64,000 bases of DNA from Lysobacter sp. Root690 (lineage in GTDB: Bacteria; Pseudomonadota; Gammaproteobacteria; Xanthomonadales; Xanthomonadaceae), in NCBI RefSeq assembly GCF_001427785.1, contig NZ_LMHM01000001.1, positions 799,116 to 863,115 of the forward strand, written 5' to 3'. Positions 54,246 to 62,100 of the stretch are shown piece after piece (the stretch's first letter is position 1; each line of letters begins with the position of its first letter). Both the position numbers and the translations under genes were made by a program. The notes beneath the pieces were generated by a model that saw only the letters and a program-made list of their open reading frames with translations, was not told the DNA's origin and searched no databases.

Positions 54246-54353
54246 CGTGGCGCGGACTCCTTGCGCTGATCGCCGCGATTCGCGGCGCGGTCGCGGGCCG
54301 GGCCCGCAAGCGGCGACGGCATGGCTACCGCGGCGTCAGGCGCCCGCGGACGC

Positions 54354-55112
54354 TCAACGTTTCTGGATGCCATCGACCTTCCCCGAGAAAAAGTAGTGAT
54401 GCAGTTCTGTGAAATCGTCGAATTCGACATCGCAGCCGGTGCCCTTGGCTTCGTGGCTGCGGTCCACCCGCAACAGCGTGCTGATGCCGAACGGACGCGC
54501 GCCGGCGATGTCGTTGACCGGGTGATCGCCGATCATCCAGATCTGCGCCGGGTCGATGCCGAGCTTGTCGATCGCCAGCCGGAACGGCGCTTCCTGCGGC
54601 TTGTCGGCGCCGGCCTCCTCGGAGGTCACTACGTAGTCGAAGCAGTCGTCCAGGCCGAAGTAGATGATCTTGCGGAACTGAATCTGCGAGGTCAGGTCGG
54701 TGATGATCGCCGTGCCGATGCCGCTGCTGCGCAAGGCCAGCAGGAATTCGCGCACCCCGGGAAACAGCTCGCAGTGGGCGAGGAAGGTGCGCCAGTAGGT
54801 CTGCTCGAGATCGAGCGTGATCACCAGCTGGGTCTTGCGCCCGAGGATCTCGATGCCGCGCTGGAAATACAGCAGGCGGCTGTGCGAACTGGCGGTCTTG
54901 CCGAGCTGGCGCTTGACGTCCTCGCGCGCTTGCGCGAACGCGTTGCGCACCTCGCCCGGGTCGACCCCGAGCAACCGCACCGCCTTGCTTTCCGCCGCCG
55001 CCAACGCCTGGGTATGCGGATGGTCGTAGGCATACAAGGTGTTGTCGGTGTCGAAAATAATCGCCTGCGGCGCGCGCAGGACCTTGTCCGAGTTGTGAAT
55101 TCTCAGGGTCAT
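54354..55112 (-). CDS. HAD-IA family phosphatase
   Basis: A 252-residue hydrolase of the haloacid dehalogenase superfamily. The nucleophile motif is IIFDTDNTLY (~residues 18-27), motif II is AIITDLTSQ, motif III includes EAGADKPQEAPF, and motif IV is WMIGDHPVNDIAGA. A cap domain lies between I and II. It would hydrolyse a small phosphorylated metabolite. The start ATG overlaps the stop of the GT-kinase fusion by 4 bases, so it probably works on the same pathway. Confidence 0.9.
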   Translation of the reverse strand: MTLRIHNSDKVLRAPQAIIFDTDNTLYAYDHPHTQALAAAESKAVRLLGVDPGEVRNAFAQAREDVKRQLGKTASSHSRLLYFQRGIEILGRKTQLVITLDLEQTYWRTFLAHCELFPGVREFLLALRSSGIGTAIITDLTSQIQFRKIIYFGLDDCFDYVVTSEEAGADKPQEAPFRLAIDKLGIDPAQIWMIGDHPVNDIAGARPFGISTLLRVDRSHEAKGTGCDVEFDDFTELHHYFFSGKVDGIQKR

Positions 55113-57187
55113 TTGATCCGGCTCTTCAACGATTCTTCGATCTGGATCAGGACCAGCAATTGCATGATCCCGCTCATGCCGTCCTCCCATTGAGGGTGGA
55201 TATCGAGCATTTCCTGCAGGCCGGGCACCAACTGCCGCGCGGCCATGGCGATGTCTTCGGCGGCGACTTCGCCTTCGATGGTCATTTCGACTTCGCGCCC
55301 GTCTTCCGAGGGCTGCACGTCCAAGTGCAAGCCGCAGATACCAATCAAAATCCGCGCCATGCGCTCGTGCGAGGTGCCGTTGCGGATCAGCGCGACCAGC
55401 TTGAGCCGCACCTGGCCCATCGCGGTGCTGGACTCGAGCTGATGCGCGTTGACCGGCGCGAGCCTGAGCACCAGGCCGGCGTCGCGGCGCTGCGGATGGA
55501 TGTGCAGACGCGAATCGGCCATGCGTTTCTCGATCGAGGCCAGCACCGTGGCCAACGCATGACCGCGCTGATGCACATCGCGCTCGATCTTCCAGGCCCG
55601 GCGCAGCTCTTCGTCCACATCGAGGAAGATGCTGACGTCGAAACGCTCGCGCAGCCGCTGCATGTGCAGCGCGTGCAGGCCCGAGGCGATCACCACGTCG
55701 TTCTTGTCGAGCAGGGTCGGCGGAGTGAAGCGGCCGGCGCCGTGATCGTAGCGGCGGCACATGATCGCCTTGCCGTCCATCAACGCCAGCACGTCGTTGT
55801 TGAAACGCTGCAGATCGTTGGCGCGTGGGTTGAGGTGGGTCAGGCCCTTCCACATCGGCGCGTAGCGGTCCCAGACGTGGTAGTCGTCGCCCGACACGTG
55901 CACGACCGAGTGCTCGCCGAAGATTCCGGCCAGCGCGCGGCTCAAGGTGTCCTTGCCCGAACCCGAATCGCCGGCGATGCCGAGCGTCACCGGCTTCTGG
56001 CCGATGCGGTAGTAATCGTTGCGCGACACCCGCTCGCGCAGCATCTGCACCAGCAAGACCAGGCCGGCGGCGACCAGCAAGGTGTAGCCGAGCGAATGCA
56101 GGTGCGGACTCATCAGCGCGCCGAGCCGCGCAATGGCCGGCGCCGGATCCAGACCGAGCAGCGGCAACGACGCGCCGCTGGAATAGATCAGATGCATGCC
56201 GATCAGCAGCGCCGAGAACATGCCGGTCAGCAAGCGCGCGCTGCGATCGCTGTACAGCTGATGCGCGACCAGGAACGGCACCAGCCACAGATACCAGCCC
56301 GGCGGCGCCGGCGTGGCCAGCACCACCAGGAAGAACGACAGGCCGATCGCGGCGATCAGCAGTTCGAAACTGATCCGACGCAGCCGCCACAGTCCGTACA
56401 CCGCCAGCAGGTACAGCAGCGGAGTCAGGTACAGGCGCAGGCCGTTGCCCAAAGGCAGGGCGAGATCGAACAGACGCAGCGATTCGGGCGTACCGAACAC
56501 CATGCGCACGAAGCCCGGCGAGGCCAGCCAAGGCACCACCGAAATCAATGCGGTCGCGCCGCAGGCGATCGCGAACGGCCGCATCAGTCCGCGCAGGCGC
56601 TTGTTGCGCCACAGATAGATCGCCACGAACGGCGCGGCGAGCAGCATGCTGAACTTCGCCGCCAGCGCCAGCCCGAGCGCGACGCCGCCCAGACGCACGC
56701 GGTACTGGCGCAGCAGCAGCAGCGACCACAGCACCAGCGCGACCGGCACGATATCGGTCTGACCGTTCCAGTAGGTCACATACAGCGCGATCGGCGACCA
56801 CCAGTACAGCCACAGCAACAGCCGCGGCCGCTCCGGCCACAGCCGCGACAGCAGGTACAAGGTCGCGATGTCGGCGCCAAGCAGACCGAGGCGGAAGCCC
56901 ATGCCGGTGAAATAGTCCGATCCGCTCAACGCCGCGGCGATCATGCCCAGCGCGGTGCCGGGCAGATGCGCCAGCAGCATCGCCGGCCCGTACGGATAGG
57001 CCATCGGATCGCCGCCGGCGGCGAGGAAACTCGACCACGGGTCCAGCGATGGCTGCGCGATCGCGTGCTGCACGAACGGCACGAACCAAGCCTGCTGGAT
57101 CTGCGGCACGAGCAAGACCACCAACGCGACCTTGAACAACAGGCCGAGTCGGAATACGGGATCGCGCCAGATCCGGTTCGCGTTCAT
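55109..57187 (-). CDS. Membrane glycosyltransferase fused to a P-loop kinase
   Basis: A 692-residue continuous open frame. Residues ~10-380 are a polytopic GT87/ArnT-like transferase (YPYGPAMLLAHLPGTALGM, YWWSPIALYVTYWNGQTDIV, ALAAKFSMLLAAPFVAIYLW). Residues ~398-692 are a uridine kinase/phosphoribulokinase-like domain with Walker A GDSGSGKDT (406-414), VHVSGDDYHVWDR, IASGLHALHMQRLRERFD and a long C-terminal helical extension. It overlaps the upstream GDPD-like gene by 4 bases and the downstream HAD gene by 4 bases. The kinase fold and the membrane half in one polypeptide are unusual. The substrate is unknown. Confidence 0.85.
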   Translation of the reverse strand: MNANRIWRDPVFRLGLLFKVALVVLLVPQIQQAWFVPFVQHAIAQPSLDPWSSFLAAGGDPMAYPYGPAMLLAHLPGTALGMIAAALSGSDYFTGMGFRLGLLGADIATLYLLSRLWPERPRLLLWLYWWSPIALYVTYWNGQTDIVPVALVLWSLLLLRQYRVRLGGVALGLALAAKFSMLLAAPFVAIYLWRNKRLRGLMRPFAIACGATALISVVPWLASPGFVRMVFGTPESLRLFDLALPLGNGLRLYLTPLLYLLAVYGLWRLRRISFELLIAAIGLSFFLVVLATPAPPGWYLWLVPFLVAHQLYSDRSARLLTGMFSALLIGMHLIYSSGASLPLLGLDPAPAIARLGALMSPHLHSLGYTLLVAAGLVLLVQMLRERVSRNDYYRIGQKPVTLGIAGDSGSGKDTLSRALAGIFGEHSVVHVSGDDYHVWDRYAPMWKGLTHLNPRANDLQRFNNDVLALMDGKAIMCRRYDHGAGRFTPPTLLDKNDVVIASGLHALHMQRLRERFDVSIFLDVDEELRRAWKIERDVHQRGHALATVLASIEKRMADSRLHIHPQRRDAGLVLRLAPVNAHQLESSTAMGQVRLKLVALIRNGTSHERMARILIGICGLHLDVQPSEDGREVEMTIEGEVAAEDIAMAARQLVPGLQEMLDIHPQWEDGMSGIMQLLVLIQIEESLKSRIK

Positions 57188-57768
57188 CGCCAAAGCGCGG
57201 GCTCCTTGGTGCAGACCGCTTCGGCGGCGATGCCTTCGCGCGCCAGCAGCGCGCGCAGTTCGGCGATTTCCTCGCTGGCGCGTCCCTGCAGTTCCGGCGA
57301 CACCAGACACAGCTTGAAACCGGCGTCCTGCAGGCGTCGCGCCTGCGCGCCGTCGAGCGGGAAACGGGTGAAGCAATCGACCCAGACCCAATCGATCTGT
57401 CCGGCCAGGCTCAGCGCGGTGTCGATCGATTCGAATTCCGACACCCGCACCGCGCAGCGCGATTCGCCGCGCCTGGCGGTGCGCACCAGGAACGGGAACG
57501 ACTGATCGAGGAAGAAATAGTTCTCGATGCCGCGTTCACGCATCAGCGCGATCAGCCGGTCCTCCAGCCCCTCTTCCTTGACGTTGAGGATCAGCAGGCC
57601 GTGGCGATAGCCGTCGAGCCAATCCTCGAAGCGTTCGCCGTCGACGAAGGCGTCGTGATGGATGATCAGATCCTCGCCGCGGCTGCGCAGATCCAGTTCG
57701 ATACCCAGGTCCTGCGGCGTGGCGCGCAGTTCGTCCAGGGTGTTGCGGCGGTGGCGGACGATGATCAT
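57184..57768 (-). CDS. Compact GDPD-like phosphodiesterase
   Basis: A 194-residue protein of the glycerophosphodiester phosphodiesterase/PLC superfamily. The residues expected for catalysis are present: His6-Arg7 in VRHRRNTL, Glu24 and Asp26 in GIELDLR, and His37-His38 in IIHHDAF. The usual ~12-residue HRG...PENT spacing is shortened to HRRNTL, and the protein is smaller than typical GDPDs (~250). It has no signal peptide and so should act in the cytoplasm. It overlaps both neighbours by 4 bases. A polyol-phosphate diester is a plausible substrate. Confidence 0.7.
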   Translation of the reverse strand: MIIVRHRRNTLDELRATPQDLGIELDLRSRGEDLIIHHDAFVDGERFEDWLDGYRHGLLILNVKEEGLEDRLIALMRERGIENYFFLDQSFPFLVRTARRGESRCAVRVSEFESIDTALSLAGQIDWVWVDCFTRFPLDGAQARRLQDAGFKLCLVSPELQGRASEEIAELRALLAREGIAAEAVCTKEPALWR

Positions 57769-58970
57769 GCGCGCTCCTGCAGGCCTTGACGCAGGCGCAG
57801 ACTGAAATCGACGGTGCGCTTGATGAAGCGCAGCTTGGCTTGCCAGTTCACGTTCCAATGCGAGCTGCCGTGCGCGCGTTCGCCGAAGCGCACCGCGAAG
57901 CGCTGCACGCGCAGACCCTCGCGCAGGGCCTGGTAATAGGCGTACAGATCCAGGGCGAAATCGTGCGGCGGCTCGCGCCAGCGTTCGAAGAAAGCGCGCG
58001 GAAACAGCGTGGGCTGCGCATTGATGTCCCACATGCGCCGGCTCATCAGCACGGTCTCGAACACCGACATGCCGACGGTGAAGGCGACATCGGCGGCCGG
58101 ACGACCGTAGCGGCGGCCCTTGACGAACAGACGCGTCGGATCGGCGGCCTGGTCAGCGGCCTGGTCGTACAGCGCCAGCCCGCGCAAGGCGTCCTGCGGA
58201 TCGGTCTGCATGTCGGCGTGGGTCCAGCCGAGCACGTCGCCGCGCGCCGCGCGCAGGCCGGTCAAAATACCGTAGCCGTAGCCCTGGTTGACCTCGACCC
58301 GCACGCTACGGATACGTTCCTGCCCGGCCAGCAGCCGCGCCAGCACCGCCGGCGAATCGTCGGTCGAGCCGTTGTCGACCAGCACCACTTCGGCGCGGTC
58401 GTCGAGAAAGGTTTCGCGCAGGCGCGCGACCAGCAACGGCAGATTGGCCGCTTCGTTGTAGCAAGGGATCACCAGCGACAGGCTCAGCCGCGCCGCGCCA
58501 TCGGCGCGCGCGGGCGTCGCCATGGTCGCCTGCACCGGAGCGTTCGCGCCGGCATCGCCCGCGCCAAACACGAACAACTTCAAACCGACGAAGTTCATCG
58601 CCGCCGACACTCCGGTCGCGGCCACGAAGGCCGAGGCCAGCGCGATCTCGCCGCGTCCGAGCACCGCCAGCACCAACGAGTTAACCACCACGTTCGCGGC
58701 CAGCGCGATCAGGTATACGGCGATGAAGCTCAGCAGTTCGCGCCGGCGCCATTGCGCGCCTACGCGGAAGGTGAAGCTGCGATTGGCGAAGTAGCCGAAC
58801 ACCGCGCCGGCGATGTAGCCCGCGGTCTTGGCCGGATGCACCGCGATCGCCAGCGCCAGCAGCCCGCGATAGACCGCGAAGTCGATCACCACCGAGGTGA
58901 CGCCGACCAGCACGAACCGCGCGAGTTCGCCGCGCAGCCTGCCCGATGCGGCGGTGGACAGCGCATTCAC
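57765..58970 (-). CDS. GtrA-like membrane domain fused to a GT2 glycosyltransferase
   Basis: A 401-residue protein. Residues ~10-130 are a four-helix GtrA-like domain (RFVLVGVTSVVIDFAVYRGLL, YIAGAVFGYFANRSFTFRV). Residues ~155-401 are a GT2 polyprenyl-phosphate sugar synthase (LVIPCYNEAANLPLLV, VLVDNGSTDDS, GWTHADMQTDP). Usually GtrA and GtrB-type enzymes are separate; here they are joined in the order GtrA then GT2. The start is a GTG overlapping the upstream stop by 4 bases (GTGA). It would make polyprenyl-P-sugar for the membrane transferases of this cluster. Confidence 0.85.
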   Translation of the reverse strand: MNALSTAASGRLRGELARFVLVGVTSVVIDFAVYRGLLALAIAVHPAKTAGYIAGAVFGYFANRSFTFRVGAQWRRRELLSFIAVYLIALAANVVVNSLVLAVLGRGEIALASAFVAATGVSAAMNFVGLKLFVFGAGDAGANAPVQATMATPARADGAARLSLSLVIPCYNEAANLPLLVARLRETFLDDRAEVVLVDNGSTDDSPAVLARLLAGQERIRSVRVEVNQGYGYGILTGLRAARGDVLGWTHADMQTDPQDALRGLALYDQAADQAADPTRLFVKGRRYGRPAADVAFTVGMSVFETVLMSRRMWDINAQPTLFPRAFFERWREPPHDFALDLYAYYQALREGLRVQRFAVRFGERAHGSSHWNVNWQAKLRFIKRTVDFSLRLRQGLQERA

Positions 58971-60625
58971 CACGTCGCGCGCTCCGGTTGGCGCATGCGG
59001 AAGCGCTCGGCCAGCGCCGCGCGCGCCGGCTCGGCGATGCGCGGGTCGTGCTCGATCCGGTACGGATGCACCGGCCATTTGTGGAAACACGATTGCCAGT
59101 ATTCGTAGGTGCGCAGATCGTCCGGCGTGCCCCAGCACAGGTAGTGCGAGACCTCGAACACCCGCACCTTCAAGCCCAGCGCGAGCGCGTCGTTGATGCA
59201 GGTGTCGACGTAGAACTCGCCGTTGACGCGGCCGTCGCGGGCGATCATCGCCTCGGCGGCGGCGGCGAAATCGCCGGCGCGGCGGAAGGTGAAGGTGCCC
59301 AGCACGATCGGATCGCGCGCCGGATCGGCCAGCGGCTGCTTGACCGAGACCGAGCGCACCGCGCCGTCGGCTTCATCGACCCAGCCGTAATGCGTCGGCC
59401 GCCGCGCCGCGCCGGGATAGCCGCGCGCGACCCACACCAGCACGTCGGCGTCGGCATCGTCGAGCAGCAGCGACAGCGCCTGCGCATCGAACACCGCGCC
59501 GTTGTCGCAAGCACCGATGGTCAACGGCTGCTGCGGATCGATCCCGTCCAGGCCGAGCAGGCAGGTACGCGCCTGGCCGTCGGTGACCCGCTCCAGATCG
59601 ATCAGCACGCAATCGGGAAAGCGGCTGCGCAGCGCTTCGGCGATGCGGCCGCGGCCGGGAATGTCGCGGCGCTGCACGAACACGCGTTGCGCCGGCTCAG
59701 GCAGATCGCGCGCGGCCTGCACCACCATCGGTTCGCCGGATACGTCGATCAACGGCTTGGGATCGGCATAACCTTCGGCGCTGAAACGCGAGCCCAGTCC
59801 AGCCATCGGCACCATCACCGCGCCGCGCTGGCGCGGCGGCGGGTGCGCGCGCGCCGGATCGGCCAGGCCGCGGAACGCGCCCGACCAGTAGCGGTATTCC
59901 TCCAGGTCCTGCGGCGTGCCCCACTGCATGAAGTGGTTGAGTTCGTAAACCGCGATGCGGCGGCCGTCTTCCAGCATCGGCTTGTAGGCCAGGCTGACAT
60001 AACGTTCGCCCCCCACGATCAAATCCGGCCGCGCCATCGTGCGTTCGAACGCGTCGCGCATCAGCGCGCCGGAGCCGAAGTAATAGGTGCCGCTGGAGGC
60101 GAATTCGCTGCGCGGCTGATCGGTGTAGGGCTGTTTTTCCTGGATGTCGAGCACCCGCCCGCGGTCGCTGCGCACGTAGGCGTAGTTGGTCGAACCCATC
60201 ATGTGCGGGTGGAAGCCGGTGTAGCAGGGGATCGCGCCGTCGCAGCCGCTGCTCAGCACGAAATCCTTGAAATCCGCGTAATCCCAGCTGCAGGTGAAAT
60301 CGCAGTAATTGACCACCGTCGGCTCGGCCGGATCGATGTGATCGATGGCCTGCAACACCGCGTTGACCGGCCCGAGCTTGTGCGGCGCAATGCCGACGAC
60401 GCGGCCGGTCGGGCAGTACTGCGCCAGTTGTTCGGCCATGCGGTACGACGGTTCGTCCAGATGCTCCTGGTTGCAGATGAAGACGAACTGGGTTTCGCCC
60501 GGAAACAGGTCGATGACGTGAGCGATGATCGGCTTGCCGTCGACTTCGATCAGCGGCTTGGGCACGCGATAGCCCGCGCGCCTGAAGCGTTCGCCGAAAC
60601 CGGACATGGGAACTACGATCTGCAT
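58967..60625 (-). CDS. Tandem-duplicated sugar nucleotidyltransferase
   Basis: A 552-residue protein made of two NTP-transferase domains. Domain 1 begins MQIVVPMSGFGERF with VPKPLIEVDGKP; domain 2 (from ~residue 268) begins GAVMVPMAGLGSRF with DPKPLIDVSGEP. Each half ends with a matching block: HFMQWGTPQDLEEYRYW and HYLCWGTPDDLRTYEYW. Such enzymes activate sugar or polyol phosphates as nucleotide derivatives. Domain 1 keeps NYCDFTCSWDY; domain 2 has ACDNGAVFDA at the matching place, so the two may differ in substrate. A GGAAGGA ribosome-binding site fixes the start. Confidence 0.88.
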   Translation of the reverse strand: MQIVVPMSGFGERFRRAGYRVPKPLIEVDGKPIIAHVIDLFPGETQFVFICNQEHLDEPSYRMAEQLAQYCPTGRVVGIAPHKLGPVNAVLQAIDHIDPAEPTVVNYCDFTCSWDYADFKDFVLSSGCDGAIPCYTGFHPHMMGSTNYAYVRSDRGRVLDIQEKQPYTDQPRSEFASSGTYYFGSGALMRDAFERTMARPDLIVGGERYVSLAYKPMLEDGRRIAVYELNHFMQWGTPQDLEEYRYWSGAFRGLADPARAHPPPRQRGAVMVPMAGLGSRFSAEGYADPKPLIDVSGEPMVVQAARDLPEPAQRVFVQRRDIPGRGRIAEALRSRFPDCVLIDLERVTDGQARTCLLGLDGIDPQQPLTIGACDNGAVFDAQALSLLLDDADADVLVWVARGYPGAARRPTHYGWVDEADGAVRSVSVKQPLADPARDPIVLGTFTFRRAGDFAAAAEAMIARDGRVNGEFYVDTCINDALALGLKVRVFEVSHYLCWGTPDDLRTYEYWQSCFHKWPVHPYRIEHDPRIAEPARAALAERFRMRQPERATW

Positions 60626-60660
60626 GGATTCCTTCCGTGGATCTGTTCGCGATGGATGGA

Positions 60661-61701
60661 TCAGTTGTGTGTCCGCACCAGCGAACGTCGGTATTTCTCG
60701 GCTTCCCAGTCGATCAGCGCGGCCACGTCGGCCTCGCCCAACCGCACCAGGCCGTCGTCCTCGCACACCCGCAGCGTGACCAGCGCCAGGCACTGCAACA
60801 TCGCCTGCGCGCCGTCCGACAGCCCCGGCACGGTCAACACGCCGGCGCCGGGCACCAGCGCGAACGCCGGCGCGACGCCGCTGTCGCCGGTGGTGCGTTC
60901 GACCGCTTGCGACAAAGATTCGCCCTCGCCCACCACCGCCGCGCAGTGCCCCAGAAACACCGCGTGATCGGGGTACAGCACGCCGTCGCGCGCGATCTGC
61001 AACGCTTGCGCATCGGTCGCCAGCCCATGCACCGATTCGGTGCCCGGCAGCGCCCACTGCAAATCATTGACCGCAGCCAGTCGCTGCGGCTGCGACGGCG
61101 GCGCGACCCGTTCGACGATCGCCACGCGGCGTTCGACCTCGGCCAGCAATGCATCGGCCTGAACGCGGTCGTTCGCGCCGATCACCAGACCGTGATTGGC
61201 CAGCACCAGTACGTCCGGCGCGCGCGTGGACAGCACTTGCGCGACCGCGCGGGTCAAGGGATAGCCAGGCCGTTGATACGGAATCCACGCCCAGTCGAGG
61301 CCATCGAGCAATCTCGCCAGCTGCGCTTGCGCGCGTGTGCGTATAGCCCACGCGATGGTGTTCACCGAGTGCACATGGACCACCAGCGGATGCGGCAGCA
61401 GTGCATGCAGCGAGGTTTCGATCGACGGACGCAGCGCAAGACCGCTGCCGAGCTGAGTCAGACGGGCTTCGCCATCCTCGTGGCGCAGCGCGTCGCGCAC
61501 CTTAGCTAATGGCAGCGGGACGAAGATGTCGCGCTCGCGCGCATGCGCAAGCCACGTGCCTGAAGCCTTCACCCACAGCACATCATCGCGTTTAAGCGAT
61601 GTGTTGCCGCCACCACCCTGCACCAACAACGGATCGGCGCCGATCCGCGCGGACAGGTCGATTAGATCGGTCAAAAAGTCGATGTTGGCCACATCACCCA
61701 C
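60661..61701 (-). CDS. Class II aldolase/adducin family protein
   Basis: A 346-residue zinc-dependent aldolase-like enzyme. The signature GGGGNTSLK and KASGTWL form the substrate pocket; VHVHSVNT supplies two zinc-binding histidines and NHGLV the third. Characterised class II aldolases of this fold cleave or make L-fuculose or L-rhamnulose phosphate, or epimerise ribulose phosphate. The C-terminal ~130 residues extend beyond the standard ~215-residue fold. The start is a GTG at 61701 or the GTG three codons later. It is the first gene of the cluster, 35 bases before the nucleotidyltransferase. Confidence 0.85.
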   Translation of the reverse strand: MGDVANIDFLTDLIDLSARIGADPLLVQGGGGNTSLKRDDVLWVKASGTWLAHARERDIFVPLPLAKVRDALRHEDGEARLTQLGSGLALRPSIETSLHALLPHPLVVHVHSVNTIAWAIRTRAQAQLARLLDGLDWAWIPYQRPGYPLTRAVAQVLSTRAPDVLVLANHGLVIGANDRVQADALLAEVERRVAIVERVAPPSQPQRLAAVNDLQWALPGTESVHGLATDAQALQIARDGVLYPDHAVFLGHCAAVVGEGESLSQAVERTTGDSGVAPAFALVPGAGVLTVPGLSDGAQAMLQCLALVTLRVCEDDGLVRLGEADVAALIDWEAEKYRRSLVRTHN

Positions 61702-62100
61702 CCATGGGCAATGCTCGTTTCCGGCACCTCAAGTGCCTGTATGAACAGCCATTCCATGCATAGCCCCCCGGCTAAAAAAAACTCCTGAAATCCCCTTAAC
61801 GCAGCGGTATTTGAGAATCGGACGCCCCCGTCCGTTCCCTGCAGCGCGCCGTTGGTCGGCACCGTAATCGTTTCCCCTGCCGAGAATTCAAGGTCTCGAC
61901 AACCGATTGCGGCCCGCTTTGTGCCTAAGCCCCGTTATGTGGATAGGATATACGCGGGGGGCACAGCCAACAGCATGCCTAGGATGATAGCGGCCACATG
62001 CCGTGCGTAACAACATCTCATGGTTTGCGAATAGTGCGTGCCATAAAAACGCCGACAGGGTAGGTCGGCTGACGAGAGTCGTCACAAGGAAGGTAGAGGG
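61702..62100. promoter_or_regulatory. Divergent promoter region, aldolase cluster and NRPS
   Basis: Gene-free 399-base stretch between two divergent transcription units. It is lower in GC and should hold both promoters, though no -35/-10 pair is certain (candidates: TAGGATATAC near 61945). Two small hairpins, GCCGAC/GTCGGC (62051-62069) and GACGA/TCGTC (62071-62083), precede an AAGGAAGG ribosome-binding site for the NRPS gene. Confidence 0.5.

Noticed and set aside
61671-61862. 63-codon minus-strand frame before the aldolase gene
   Set aside because: No ribosome-binding site and no coding bias; more likely leader DNA of the divergent promoter region.
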